Shown: piece after piece, positions 33,605 to 45,751 of the stretch | How positions within the stretch are numbered: the first letter of the stretch is position 1 | Layout of the letters: every line of letters begins with the position of its first letter | DNA from: Bremia lactucae | Lineage: Eukaryota; Oomycota; Peronosporomycetes; Peronosporales; Peronosporaceae | Direction of reading: 5' to 3' | DNA length: 64,000 bases | Assembly (NCBI RefSeq): GCF_004359215.1 | Contig: NC_090619.1 | Location: 4,015,434-4,079,433, forward strand | Program-made: the position numbers and the translations under genes | Notes under the pieces: generated by a model | Told to the model about the DNA's origin: nothing | Seen by the model: only the letters and a program-made list of their open reading frames with translations | The model's database searches: none

Positions 33605-34893
33605 TTCATTTCATTTTTCTACTTCAAATGAAAGGTAAATTTTGTCTGGCTCAATCAAATGTGAAACATTCTCAACATCTAGAGCTTCAAGCAAAAATTC
33701 TACAGCATATCAGATTTTGCTCGTCACATAAATTCTAGCTGGGTATGTGAGCCAGCTTCGTGAAAGACGCATCATTTTTTCCCTGTCAAAACAACTATTT
33801 CTCTGCTTACAATTATTGGGTAAACTATTCCTACGAGGAAACAGCCTCGACTGTAACCAGTATGTAACATAGTCGCATGTTGAAAGAGAATTAACGCAAG
33901 ACAAAGTTGTCAACACGCAAACACACAGAAGACAATCGCGATAATGCACATATATTGGATTGTTCATGCTTGAACTTTATATGGCGCAATAGTCCCGAGT
34001 CCGTAGGCTTACAATTCGTGCGATTGTAAGCTCGTTGGCTGCAGTGCGTCCTATATGTCGCAGCTGAGCCATAACATAGCAGGCTATCCTGACAAATACA
34101 AACACAGTTTCCTGTAAGCATTTTTTATTAAATATAAACAGTCCCGATCGTTAGCGCGAATGACTATTTTTTTGGTCAAAGCTAAACTTTATCGCCTATA
34201 TTACCAGGCTTTGGCTTCATAAAAGAGAAATCTACGGGGACGCGAGCTGGAGTAAGGGACCTCGAATAATCCAAGTGAAATATAATGATAATATCTATAG
34301 GTTATGTAGTTTTACGCTAGAGTTGCCATATCGTGCGTCTGTCGTAAAGCCGTCAGCTGGAATAAGAACGAATCTTAGCAAATGTTTCTATCAATATAGA
34401 ATGCACTGCACACCCCTCCCGACTAAACCGACTGAATGGGCCGCCAATCGAGCTCAGAGAGCGACCAAGTTTCACGCCAAATACGCACAAATCACGCGAT
34501 CGGATATTCCGCCGCTTGCCGTATGTATCAATTGGTCGAGACTGGCGCCGACAGCTGTTCTCGATGATTGCTTTTTCCAAGAACGTCGGTGCAGAACCAA
34601 GACATGTGTGTGCATGACACGGGCAACTCGCGAGTTTTTTACATCTGACTCTTATGCGGCTAAAGGCACAGTGCCGCACAAGCTCAAAATAACGACTCCT
34701 ACAGTTTGCCTTGTCACGTGATCAACCTCGTTTTGAATTGATAGTGGCAAGTAAGTGGACTGCTATTGATTCCGGCAAGAGGGTTACGCAAGACTTTGGT
34801 GCAGGGAACAATAGAGCTGTTTTTATCGAACCTTCAGCGCAGATTCCAGGAAAGTTGCGCTGGCGTGACGCTTCGGGCTCCGGAGGCTGGACA
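33605..34893. other. Intergenic; 5' region of membrane-protein gene
   Basis: AT-rich to 34260, then more balanced. Frames at 34275-34721 (plus) and 34353-34679 (minus) have no recognised motif and no codon pattern that convinces. The open frame of the next gene extends back to 34711, but its signal peptide starts at 34894. Confidence 0.5.
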
Positions 34894-36807
34894 ATGCAGG
34901 TCCACCGACGGTGGCTCAGATTCGTGCTGGTGGTACTGCTCATGAATTCACAGGCCAATGCACAGATTTTTGCAGTGCAAAGTCGCGATGGGGATCCAGA
35001 AACGGTCTTGAATTTTAAAGAGGATCTCAATAATGGACGTGTTCCAACGTTGGCGACGCAACGACCAGAACGGCCATGGTTGCTTGACCAGAATGCATCG
35101 TCGGACTCGTCGGAACCAGCAGAGCCCTCGACACCGACGCCCGAGGTTTTAAAACCAACCGACGCACCAAGTACACGGGCGCCTTTGACAAGTGCTTCCC
35201 CGGGAGTGAATAATAAGGACGTAGATGCTACCGACAAACCTTTACCTGTTAACAAACCCGTCGATCCTGCAAAGCGCGACGCCAATCGAGACAAAGCGAC
35301 TGGTGTGGTAAAGCCAAAGGACGAGACCACGGAGGTTACGTTTACAAGGTCCCCACTTCTTCAACAGACAGCGCCTGTGTCCGACGCCATCCCCACGGCT
35401 GACAGCAATGCTAATTTTGACAAGCCAACCTCCAGTCCTCCAACTGAAGTTGAAATCAAGCCAGAGGAGTCGAAACCCGTGCCAAATGCACCACCGAAAT
35501 CAATTTCTTTAAAAGTGAGGAAACAAATCATCGATCCCGAGTCTGGATCGGACGACGATGCCAGTGTAGGCTCTAAAAGTGATTTAAACGAGACCCAACA
35601 GACTTTGAAACCTCCTACGAAGAAGGATGCCAGTACGATTCAAGAGACTCTCGAATCAAATACAGTCGATTTAAAGACAAGTAAAACAAGTGACAAGACT
35701 ACGAAACAAGACAATTTATCCGACAATGGTACGGATTCAAAGCAAGAAGCAGATACGTCGCGATCATCTTCGTCGTCTGGATCGCCGTCGGCCGCGGCGT
35801 CCGTATTAGCTGATGCAGCATCGAATGCCACGAGTACTGCATCAAATACGTTAATGCTTGGTTTAATGATGGCAGGCGCGATTGCGCTTGTGTTACTGGT
35901 CGCCCTCTTTGTATACAAGAAAACCAATCAACTGGTCCAAGACGACGACCCTGGTCTTGAAAGAGGACGTCACGATCACACTCAAGGCGTGGCTCAAGCG
36001 TCAACAGTGGCGGCAAATTATCATCAGAATCACAACATGTCGCCAACAGGGTTTAGTGACGACAATTACCCGCCAAATCCTGGCAATAGCCAATTCGATC
36101 AGGAGCCTTACGATCACGATGGAGGTCGACTTACGTACAATGATCCAAACCTCGACATGTTGACACCACGAAGCCAAATCGCTTTAGCGCATTCTCAAAT
36201 GTCCTTGCCACCAATGGCGCAAACAAATTCTTCACACGGTACGAGTCAGTATTCGCAATACTCGTCCCAGTCGTCGTCGTTTTATGGTCAAAGTATGTAT
36301 AGCTCTGGTCACTCGGGGAATCACTTTCAATCAAAGTATGACAGTCGACATCGAGAGGATCTTGCTTCCGAGGACGAGAGCGATTTTGGGGGCGATTCGA
36401 TTCAAGATCTGTCGAATGGATGGCATGGAATGGGTCAAAAAGGGTCGAAAAAGACGACAAAGCGACCGGATTTGTCTTTGGACGAGTCGTTTTTTGAACC
36501 CAAAGACTCGCGATCGACGTCAGCAAGTGATTATCACGGCCAAACGCGCTTTCAAGCGTCCGGCCAGACAGAATACCGCATGTCCACGGCAGATGAGAGC
36601 AGATATATGGGCGACGAGAGTTTTGCGGCCACGAATAGTAATTACGACCAGAGCCACTACAATGGCGACCCGAGTTTTCAAAGCAGCGGCTTTAGCGAGT
36701 TTGAGGCATCTGGTGCACCCCGCCGACGAGGGGATAGTAGCAATCATGACGCGTCTTCGTTTTATCGGACCAAAGATTCTCGATTTACGGACGCTTCATA
36801 CTATTGA
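34894..36807 (+). CDS. Single-pass membrane protein, mucin-like ectodomain
   Basis: 637 aa, no intron seen. I chose the Met at 34894 because it opens a clear signal peptide (MQVHRRWLRF, then VLVVLLMNSQANAQ); an upstream in-frame Met at 34711 would bury it. Residues 25-315 are rich in Ser, Thr, Pro, Asp and Lys, probably an exposed, O-glycosylated stalk. A hydrophobic segment at about 320-343 (LMLGLMMAGAIALVLLVALF, then VYKK) spans the membrane once. The tail of about 290 residues is rich in Ser, Tyr, Gln, Asp and His with loosely repeated DESF/PSF/SSF-type units. Topology suggests type I. I recognise no enzymatic domain; wall or surface sensing is a guess. Confidence 0.82.
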   Translation: MQVHRRWLRFVLVVLLMNSQANAQIFAVQSRDGDPETVLNFKEDLNNGRVPTLATQRPERPWLLDQNASSDSSEPAEPSTPTPEVLKPTDAPSTRAPLTSASPGVNNKDVDATDKPLPVNKPVDPAKRDANRDKATGVVKPKDETTEVTFTRSPLLQQTAPVSDAIPTADSNANFDKPTSSPPTEVEIKPEESKPVPNAPPKSISLKVRKQIIDPESGSDDDASVGSKSDLNETQQTLKPPTKKDASTIQETLESNTVDLKTSKTSDKTTKQDNLSDNGTDSKQEADTSRSSSSSGSPSAAASVLADAASNATSTASNTLMLGLMMAGAIALVLLVALFVYKKTNQLVQDDDPGLERGRHDHTQGVAQASTVAANYHQNHNMSPTGFSDDNYPPNPGNSQFDQEPYDHDGGRLTYNDPNLDMLTPRSQIALAHSQMSLPPMAQTNSSHGTSQYSQYSSQSSSFYGQSMYSSGHSGNHFQSKYDSRHREDLASEDESDFGGDSIQDLSNGWHGMGQKGSKKTTKRPDLSLDESFFEPKDSRSTSASDYHGQTRFQASGQTEYRMSTADESRYMGDESFAATNSNYDQSHYNGDPSFQSSGFSEFEASGAPRRRGDSSNHDASSFYRTKDSRFTDASYY

Positions 36808-37706
36808 GCGACTTACGAGTCCTGACCAATTTTAATGTCCCTCAAAAGTTTGTCCATGGTTGTGTGTAAACCTACGGATGTCTGTCAAAATGGAATTCAA
36901 ATTAATTTATACTTTTGGCGATTGTATTCCTGTAAATTTGTATTTAAATTGCGAATTTTTCATTGTTCGTGAAAAACAAATTAATATATAGATTGAAAGG
37001 TTTTCTTTAAAAAAAATAAAAACAACCGACTGATGTGATGTACACCAAGTGCGTCCGATCTCGTTCCGCAGTGGCAGAGACATCCTCGCCCCTTGGCAGA
37101 CCTTGCAACTCTTCTTTGGCTCGTTGTTACGCCTCGTGGGGCGCGTTTAGTACGCAAGTGCCAATTCTTTGCAACGTATTGCAAGATTCAGTATCAAACC
37201 GCCGAATCTCTCGTGTTGCCACGAGTAGATTTAATACCGAGAACATCACGCTAGAAGACGCGCCATGGCGGACGCGCAGGATGTCCAGACGCTCAAGATG
37301 CAAGGCACGTGACATCGTGTGGCCATTTAAAGCACACTCTCTTCCTTTGTGACAATATCGTGTGGTTTGTAGTGGTACGGAAACACGAGAATGACCCGGA
37401 TCGTCGACGTTCGACTCATTTGCGATTAGAACCGCCACGTACGTGGCCATGTTGCAGTCCTTTTTCGTGCCATGATGCGACTTTAGACACTAATACGCGT
37501 TGTAACACGTAGAATCCGATGTCCGATTAGCGAGTTCTTTCCAACGGGCCCGCACATCAGGCGTTCATCGCCTTCTTCGCTCCAATACTAGCAGTATCGG
37601 GAGCTATGTACCACCGACAAAGGAGAACGATAGTACTCCTACCGGCAATAATGCGTCTAGCAGCAACGCGATTGTTGAAAACGACAAGCTTTATGACTCG
37701 AAAGAA
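36808..37706. other. Intergenic and possible 5' exon of PP2C gene
   Basis: AT-rich 3' flank to about 37020. A small frame from ATG at 37263 (MADAQDVQTLKMQG) could be spliced to 37592, which keeps the downstream frame open (GT at 37307 region, AG at 37590-37591). The frame before 37707 is open back to 37506 with no other Met. The splice is not proven. Confidence 0.4.
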
Positions 37707-39487
37707 ATGCCTTCCGTGCCTGAATCGGTCAAAATAGACGATCATCTCGCTACTGACCAAGTCGAAGACGATCCAGTGCCTTTGTATCTCGAACACACAT
37801 GGACCCACGTGGTGCTTAAAATGACGGCGTTTACCGAAGAAGATACCGTCACAAGCTTTACGTTTGATGAGAAAGGAGGCGGTATTGGCCAAACTTGTGA
37901 GAATATTGCAAGTATACCTGCCGATACACTCCTTGCAGAGACCGACCACGCACGTGTGCTGTATAGTCACGGGCGTTTCTATTTAGTCAATGGCGACCAA
38001 GCAAATGGGGACACGTTTGTGCGGTTAAGTCCCGTGGAAACCCAAGCAAATGACGAAAATATGGGCGATCGTATGCAATGGCCTCTCGAGCCTCACGTGG
38101 CATTTCGAGTTGGAAAATCGGATTTTCTTGTTACATCGTTTCACGAAGAATTGCCAAGTCTTACGGTCTCGGCATTAAGTGGCAAATTAGCTGGCACGGA
38201 GTTTGTGATTACACAAGAAGGTGCAGGAATTGGTCGATCTGCGGAGAATCAAATCCATACAAGTGATGGGGAACTCTCTCGAAAACATGCTGCAATTTGG
38301 TTTGATGAATTGACGAATCAATTTTATTTGATTGATTTAAACTCGACGAATGGGACATTTATGAAACTCGTGGGAAGTTATCAAGAACCCTATCGACTGG
38401 AAATTGGCGACGATTTACTCGTGGCACAAACGTGTTTAACTGTCAATCGGTTTGACTTTGGAGCGCATGCCGACATGGGCGCTCGTAAACATATGGAAGA
38501 CGCGCATACGATTATTCAAGACTTGTGTATTGAACCATTAAGTCGTTTGGGATTGCATCCCCAGTCATTCTTTGCTGTCTATGACGGCCATGGCGGTGAC
38601 GAAGCATCTTCGTTTTTGAGTGACGTGCTCCACCATAGCCTCATTACCGCGTTTTTCATGCACACGAGTGAATTGAAACCTTTACTAACAATGACAATTG
38701 AGGAATTGCAATCAATCATCATGAAGCGCTTGACCAATGCGTTTGAACGTACGGATGAAGAATTTTTAAGGACCTCGGATCGTCCGCAAGCTGGAAGCAC
38801 GGCCACGACAGTCTTTGTGGCGGGCAAGTATCTCTTTGTGGCCAACGTTGGAGACTCGCGCACTGTCTTGAGTCGCAATGGCACAGCTGAACGACTTTCA
38901 AATGATCATAAACCCAGTCGAACGGACGAAGCGCAGCGGATTCGAGAGACTGGCGGCTTTGTGATTCACGGACGTATTATGGGCGAATTGGCCGTCTCGC
39001 GTGCCTTTGGCGACGCCCCTTTCAAGTCGTTTGATCTCGTCGAGCCTTTGGTCGATGACATTGACACGAAAGCACGGAACGAGTACAATTCGCAGGAATT
39101 ACCGGTGAATCCCAACGATATTTTAAAAGGTCCATTAGTGATTCCGACGCCAGAGTTTACCGTCACGGAATTAACAGACGAGTGCGAGTTTGTGATGCTC
39201 GCAAGTGACGGATTGTATGATGTGTTGAAAGATCAAGAAGCTGTGGATTTTGTTCGTCGAAAACTTGTCGAATTGAAAGATGTGCAACGGGCTGTTGAGG
39301 TGTGTGAGTGAGTGGATTGTGCTAGATGATGCTTGTGGTGGATTAATGGCGCGATTCTCTCTCGTTTTTCTTTGTGTAGGCGCTTATTGAGTATGCCATT
39401 TTTCATCAGCGGTCGACCGATAATGTGACATGTGTCGTTGTGATGTTTAAAGAGGCGAAAGAAATAGTGTGGCAAAGTTCCTCGTAA
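37707..39487 (+). CDS. FHA-domain PP2C protein phosphatase
   Basis: Exons 37707-39299 and 39380-39487; the 80-bp intron has GTGTGT...TGTAG ends, and splicing restores the PP2C end RSTDNVTCVVVMF. From Met 37707 it has 566 aa. Residues 30-125 look like a degenerate FHA fold (GGGIGQT); 150-250 are a typical FHA (GIGRSAENQI, LSRKHAAIW, DLNSTNGTF) that binds phosphothreonine. PP2C follows: RKHMEDAH (260), FAVYDGHGGDEA (290), GSTATTVFV (363), VANVGDSRTVL, GELAVSRAFGD, MLASDGLYDVL (500) and the final Asp-Asn. Metal-binding Asps are present, so it should be an active Mn/Mg Ser/Thr phosphatase. The N-terminus may lack a short upstream exon. Confidence 0.9.
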
Positions 39488-40087
39488 ACATGAGTCTGAG
39501 CGCTAAAAAAGAGGACAAAACATCAATATATAGGATAGGACGGGACAATTACTACTATTGAACGAAAAATTGCCGTATGGGTTTAAAAAGAGTAAAACCA
39601 CATTTTAGGAAGAGAATTTCTAAACTCACTTCATGCAGTTTTTAGTCAATTTAATTTCTGAATTACAGCGTATCACATTGCATTACATAGATCAACGCCA
39701 AACTCTCCGTGCACGATCACCAACTGCGGCGTTATCTGACGGCTTTCCATTGACTTTTTTGCGCGGTTTAGAAAAGTTGGAACCGTCCTAGAACGAAGTG
39801 CAAGTAAAGATTTTTTTAAATACAAGAATGCTGGTATCCCATCATGACCCAGACCGTCCCGAAAATTCAAGTAAGCGAAGCCATAAGTGCTTGAACTATC
39901 CTTTCCAAGTCACTTTAAAGCAAAGAGCTTGGAAGTTGGAGATAGATAATGGTGCTCAAAACCATGACCTTGTGCATCTTAGTGCATATTCTTCCGTACG
40001 CAGGCTTGGGAATACGGCAAGTCAGCAGGTGGTTCGCTTCACAATGCTGTTGTCCCTTCTAGAACAATTTAATAATTGTCTCTCGTT
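39488..40087. other. Intergenic, no gene recognised
   Basis: 3' flank of the phosphatase gene and AT-rich DNA up to the broken start of element B3. Frames of 65 and 101 aa have no recognised motif. Confidence 0.45.
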
Positions 40088-40980
40088 CATCATGGCCAAC
40101 TAATGAACGTCTTTGAGCGTTACAGGCGTGTGGATGTCGTACGAGTGAGTGCGATGGCCTCACTTGTGGTTCGGTCGTTAGCATGACTGCACAAGACCTC
40201 AGTGTGAATACCCAGCACATTGTGGAGTTAGATCCCGACGGCTGTGCACGAGCAAATGCAACATCGAAGGTCCGCTATTGTGACGTGGACATAGTTATTG
40301 ACGGAAGTGCACAAGCACAGGCAGCGTCGAAGTTCAACCACTCGAATAAGTTAAGAGGTACGAAACAAGGATGCTTTCTTGAAAAGCAACATCCAAGAGA
40401 ATTTGGAACGCCCGTCTATAAGAGAGAGTGCGAAAGTCCTTGCTCGACTGGAGAGTCGATCGTGAAGGATATCGCTGTGGTAGCGCAACCACAGCTAGAG
40501 GATGTTGGGGAGGATATTCACCAAATAATTTCTGAGAGAAGAAGTCCCCGGAAACCTGTGGTCTAAGGTTCCCAGGTACCTTTGGAAATAAGTTCCAAAG
40601 AAGAAACTGAGACAATCAATGTCTTAGTAAACAATGGATCAAGTGTAGGCGCTTATACACTTGATCTATTAGCGCCTCCGAAGTTAACTTCGGAGATAAC
40701 TCGATTGCCAACGCTATAATCGAAACGGTTTTTGCTGATCTGCGTAGTAGTAAAGTCAAGCAGATCTGCCTACTTGTCACAGATGACGACAACGTGGCCA
40801 ATATTCGGTCGGCAATCGTATTTCTTGAGAACGAACGGATTCTCAATAGCTCATCGATAAACGAAAGTGTCCTGAATGAGAAGATTCGGATTATACGTTT
40901 TACGTCCCGATCCTGGGAGTCTTTGAAAACAACCCATATGCATAAAGATTTAGTTGAATTTTAGGATGTCTTCCCTGAAT
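40088..40980 (+). pseudogene. Protease-RT linker (B3)
   Basis: A 127-aa frame (40183-40566) contains TAQDLSVNTQHIVELDPDGC and an Ala/Gln-rich part, equivalent to the A element linker (TAQDHSVITTHTVESAAGGC) at 52628-52850 on the other strand. A degraded stretch to RT follows. No catalytic motif. Confidence 0.6.
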
Positions 40981-41760
40981 CAGTACCGTGCGAGTTGCCT
41001 AACGACAAAGGCACTCGACACGAAATCGACCTTATCCCAGGTTCGAAATACTGTGGTATGAATCAATTGCCGTTGCGTCGTGAACAAGTAATAGCGATCG
41101 ACAAATTCTTTGCCGAATGCTTAGCAGCGGGCCATGTGAGGGAATCAACTTTCCCACATAGCTCTACAACCTTCTGTGTGCGCAATGCAACAGGAGGTTG
41201 GCGGATAGTGCATGCATTCAATAAACTGAATACTGCAACTGTACCGGCTCAAACGCCGATACCACGAAAATATGTAATCATTGATGGCATGTCAAAGAGT
41301 ACTATCTTTTCGTCAATGAATCTGCTGGATGGATTCTATCAGATCCTTGTGCGTGAACAAGATATTCCGCTCACAGCAGTAATCACCCCCAAGTAGTATG
41401 CTATGGGAGTGGCTAGTCATGCCACAGGGGTTTAGTAATGCCCCTGCGACATTTGACAAACGTGTAACCAATCTATTGAGATCGGGGCGGGATTTTGTAC
41501 CGAGCTATTATGATGACGACTTCGTTCATAGCAGACCCATGAACGGAACGCCGGATGTTGAAGTTCATCGTATCCACGTCCGAAAGGTTCTTACCCTTAT
41601 GCGTAAGCACAAGTTGCATGCAGAAATGTATATTCGCTGCAAGCGAAATACCTCTTCTTGGGTGCATCGTGGGTAAACACGGTGAATGCCGCGATTCAGA
41701 AAAAGATCAAGGCGATCACCGACTGGCTTGTACCAGTCGATGTAAGGGACTAAAACAGTT
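40981..41760 (+). pseudogene. Reverse transcriptase (B3)
   Basis: Reads ELPNDKGTRHEIDLIPGSKY, TTFCVRNATGGWRIVHAFNK, then FSSMNLLDGFYQILVRE (first catalytic Asp in LLDGFYQ), a frameshift/stop at 41396, WEWLVMPQGFSNAPATF and SYYDDDFVHSRP (catalytic YYDD). Most RT blocks are intact, so this is one of the least damaged RTs here. Confidence 0.82.
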
Positions 41761-43335
41761 CCTCGTTTAGCGGCATTTTTGCACAAGTACTCACGTACTT
41801 GTGCTAAAATGACAGTATATCTTTCTTCTTTGTTGAAGAAAAAACGTAAAGTTGTCATGGAACCCTGATTGTCAGCTTTCCTTCGATGATATTAAGAAAA
41901 GCTGGATGCAATCGCCAATCCTGGCGATTGCAGACCGAGATCGACCTTTTCATGTCGTCCCTGACGCCAGCGATTTTGCATTCGGCTGTGCGTTAACGCA
42001 ATATGTCACAGACGGCGCAGAGCGCGTCGTCTATTTTCAATCGCGTCAATTTCAACCAGCGAACGCAACTATTTAGTGCATGACAAGGAACTCCTTGTGG
42101 TATAATATGCACTGGCTATGCTAAGGGTCTATCGCTTGAGAAATAGTCCGTTCATTGCTTATACGGACCATGCGTCTTTACGCACGGCCGTAAATAGTCC
42201 ACACCTCCTGCAAAGAATGGCGAGATGGTTGTCTCTCTTCGCGGAGTATAGCTTTTTCGTGGAATACAAACTTGGACGACCTTTTGTCGCCGCAGACTCC
42301 CTTCCACGCCCGCCCAATTTTGAGTCGGCTGCGCAAAATAACACTGAGGATAAGCACACTGTTGCAACAATAAGTGTTCCGTCGTCAACATTACTTGCCC
42401 ACGTTAGAAGAGCCTTTCAAGAAGACAAGGCTCTTAAAGGTGTGATGAGTCACTTCAGGCATCCATCACAACAATCCTCAAAAGGATTTTCGATATTGTA
42501 TTGGTCTTCAACACATCGATACACAACACGAAAAAATGATTTATTGTTACACACAGCCATTGCTGGCGACACGCTCGTGTAGATATTCCTGTAATGATTT
42601 ACGTTTACGAATCATATATGAGTGCCACGATGCACCAATAAGTGGGTATCGTGACCGCGAGAAAACTTATCTTACGATAAGCTGCGTTTTCTACTGGCCA
42701 CTCCAGTATTAATTCACCCGCAAGTGCATACGTGCTTGCGAAGTTTGTCAACGCTGTAGGCCAGTGCTTCATTCCGTGCTCCGTTTAACCTCTGCCTCTT
42801 CCGACAGAGTGTTGGCAGTCTGTATCGATGAACTTCGTCTTCATATTTCCCGAAGAGGATCACAAGATGGTACATCTTGCGGCATTCCCGAAGTCGATCA
42901 CAGTCGAAGGCTGTGCTCGTGTCTTTATCGACACATTATTTCGACTCGATGGGGTTATCCCGTGACCTGATCTCAGATCGAGACCCCTGGTTCACGGCGG
43001 AATTTTGAAACTGTATGTTCAAATAAATTTGGACACATTTATAAATGTCTACTTCTGACCCTTCGGAAACAGATCTTCAGACAGAACATGTAGATCGTAT
43101 CCTCGAAGAAATTCTTCACGAATACGTCTACCCGTTTCCGAGGTGGAGCGAGTTCTTGCTGATGGCAGAATTTGCCATTAACAATCCGGTGCATACATTA
43201 ACAAAACATACAGAGTTGAATGGCTTATGCCATCCACGTATATCCATTTTGTATGAGAGTGACTCTAATTTAAGGGGGGAGTTAACTCGCTCGAGCAAGA
43301 TCAATCAAGCTCGTGCTCATCACGCATTGATTTAA
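41761..43335 (+). pseudogene. RNase H and integrase (B3)
   Basis: RNase H begins SWMQSPILAIADRDRPFHVV, ASDFAFGCALTQYVTDGAER and VVYFQSRQFQPANATI. It enters the identical block at 42078, so the rest equals B2: TDHASLRTAVNS, SLPRPPNFE, then broken integrase to EFAINNPVHT. A linker with AATFAQVLTYLC-like (reverse context) precedes. Not functional. Confidence 0.75.
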
Positions 43336-44247
43336 CAGTCAATGTGAAGGACACCAAATTTTATTCAAACAACATTAAAAAGGACAAACAAAGTAATAGC
43401 GATAATGCTATCGCTGACTTTGATGATTACGATGCTGATATGCTCAGCAACGACAACAATAATACTAGTGAGTACAATGATGCTCTCACTAATGAGGAGA
43501 ATGAATTATCCGCAGTGCTCAATGGGCGCACTGATAACAAAATAAAACCGAGTCAGCAGAAGAATTCCTGCTGGCCCGAGAAGCAGTGTTCCGTTTCGTG
43601 CAGGATTCATCGTTAGTGCGGTGGACCGAGAGCAACGGAACGCTAATAACATTGTAACAGCAGCGTTATTTTATTCAATTTAATGATCTAGTCCTACGCT
43701 AACATGTAGTGACAAATGTGGCAGCAATTAATTATATCGGCCCATTCTGTGCACTGCACCACCAAGGCAATGCGTGTACGATCAAGCTGCCTCGTAGGAT
43801 GCGTACGCATCCACGAACCAGACGTCTTACTTCATTCTTTAAATAATAAAGTATTTTGGCGAGCTGTCACCAGCTCGTCTCGAAGGGACTGATGCATATG
43901 TCCGTTCGACAGTTGATCGACCGTAACTGGCGCACGGTTTTGCAACTGTTTGTGACAAATATTGTCGATTGTCGACGCTAACTCACGACGACGGGAACGT
44001 TCATAATTAACGTCCTCCCGTAAATACCGAAGGACGTGATCCAATCATTGCGATGACTCGGGTTCGGCGTCTTTGGCGAATCCGATTAATTCACCCCTTC
44101 CACTTCTATTGTGGGACTCGAGTTGAAGAAGCGTTTTCTGTTCGAACGCCTTGTAAACCACCGCGAGGTGAAGGGGGTTCGAACGATTTACCTCGTTCGT
44201 TGGCGAGGGTATTCATCCGCGCATGATAATTGGGAACCTCGTTCCCA
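42078..44247 (+). repeat. 2,170-bp block identical to 23236-25405
   Basis: Second copy of the block, inside B3. Left flank cgcaactattta and right flank gcaaatgacgg differ from the first copy. Confidence 0.9.
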
Positions 44248-44455
44248 GCAAATGACGGACGTTTTAGGTGACGAGACCCATCCTTTGGATCGGAGATCCA
44301 TCGGAGATCGAGCGCTTCCCGCGCTCGTAAAAGGATTGTATGATATCAATCCCTTCGCGTATTTCAGAAGAGATTCACGTCGTTTAATATCAGTCATTAA
44401 GGAAGTATGCCTGTCTAGAAGCATGGACTGCACCCATAAAGCAGCAGGAACATAA
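43336..44455 (+). pseudogene. Integrase tail and chromodomain (B3)
   Basis: Acidic linker as in B2, then the frame at 44111-44455: LKKRFLFERLVNHREVKGVR, TIYLVRWRGYSSAHDNWEPR. This is a chromodomain with the aromatic and W-E-P residues typical of chromovirus integrases (V/F..L, Y.VRW.GY, WEP). Its presence places A and B among chromodomain Ty3/Gypsy elements. Confidence 0.8.
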
Positions 44456-45293
44456 GCCTTCCCATTAGAGGTAAGGTAGGCCTGTCTCTTTGGACGAATT
44501 GTGCAGCTTATAGCGTGCACCGATAGCCTCTCAGCCTATGCTTTGTAAATTCCGAATGATTGTCTTCCAAGCTGTAAGCAAATGAGCTACATCTTTTGCA
44601 CGCTCGCAAATGTACCGTCGATGTTGGAAAAGGCATCGATGAAGACTTCGGTTTCGTCCTCACCAAGCTTGTGAAGCCTGAATGAGTCGAACAACGAAAT
44701 TTTTTATCGTTTGTTGGTCATACCCCAGGCCAACGAATTAAGTTGCGCGTAGAGGGCAACCAGGGTTTCTTTTCGGGAGCGACACGCAAAGCATTGCGGT
44801 CCCTCTCTCATTTGCAATTGCTAATATTCAAGCTTAAAATACGCTCGGAGTGATCTCTAAGATCACTTCGTCTCTGTTGACGCACACTGGCACCACCAGT
44901 AGCATCCTTTTCGATGTGACCTTTGCAAACTCTTCGTAACTGGTGATGCATTTTAGCATTACCAGAGTTATCGTCGTTCATGGAGCCATTACAAGATGAA
45001 TTTACAGCAAAAGGATCTGAAAAGTTAAATAACGTCGTATTTCCTCTTTGGTTGTCACGTCAAAACCATTAAGTTTGGCGGACTCGTTCACGGATGAAGT
45101 GGAGGCCTTAATAGTGGTCGCCGAGTCGGACGATAACGCCGACTCGTACCAGTCCCCTCCAATTCGAGTTGGAGATGACGTTTTCCCAGCAATAGCCGTC
45201 TACTGAAACATCTGCATCAGTAGTAGCTACACTTAGTCGTGTAGCTGTCAGCTTTGCGGCCTCACAGGCTACGCGCACGGGCTTCGATACCAT
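43832..45293 (-). pseudogene. Antisense ORF of family B (copy B3)
   Basis: Starts MVSKPVRVACEAAKLTATRL at 45293, close to B2 (MATNKSVRVAREAAKL). A middle part with MHAISCTIRPKRQAYLTSNG is diverged. The coiled-coil end at 43832-44044 lies in the block identical to B2. A frame of 110 aa (44188-44520) runs opposite the chromodomain. Stops interrupt it. Confidence 0.55.
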
Positions 45294-45443
45294 GCGAAAC
45301 AAAAAGCTGGAATTAGATAAATACCAACCAGTGCTAATTCACAGAGAGAGATACATTAGTTATCTCTGTCACTATACATCATTCACTAAAGTGACTGTTA
45401 GTTAAGTGCGATGTACTGAAAAAATCCTGAATCACCGTCTTCT

Positions 45444-45751
45444 GGGGGGGGGTCCCGTTACATAAATACTATTTCCTATAAAAGGATTAATAAATATTAT
45501 TTCCTTGAGAGAAGTAATAAATAAAATTTTCTTAAGAGGAATAAATAAATATTATTTTCAATGATAGGAAATAATAAAAAAGTAAACAATTATTATCCTC
45601 TATTAATTTTGACTTAATAGTTCCAAAATTATCACTTTAACCTTCCTCTGCACTGAGTGCAGAGGAAGTTTCGAGGCACTTCACCTTCACTGTTATCAGT
45701 GTAGGTTGGCTAGTACTATTATCAGTTCCTAGCAAAAGGTGCTTCGTAACA
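45444..45751 (+). repeat. LTR, family B (B3), internally deleted
   Basis: About 308 bp: gtcccgttacataaata start, ttagcaaaaggtgcttcgtaaca end. About 200 bp of the middle are missing compared with 16624-17144. A run of nine G replaces the first bases. Confidence 0.7.

Larger units (their letters stand above)
40088..45751 (+). mobile_element. Ty3/Gypsy family B, copy B3 (5' truncated)
   Basis: Plus strand from the protease-RT linker to the 3' LTR: linker, RT, RNase H, integrase, chromodomain, LTR. Gag and protease are missing. The best chromodomain and RT of the family are here. Antisense frame at 43832-45293. Confidence 0.85.

Noticed and set aside
34275..34721. 148-aa frame before the membrane-protein gene
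   Set aside because: No recognised motif, and it overlaps the next gene's frame; likely chance in balanced-composition DNA.
34722..35330. 202-aa minus frame opposite the membrane protein
   Set aside because: Low-complexity shadow of the Ser/Thr/Pro-rich coding strand.
38579..38884. Minus-strand frames opposite the phosphatase gene
   Set aside because: Shadow of a strongly coding plus strand, no homology.
44111..44455. Host chromodomain gene
   Set aside because: It follows integrase in frame order and recurs in A, B1 and B2, so it belongs to the retroelement.
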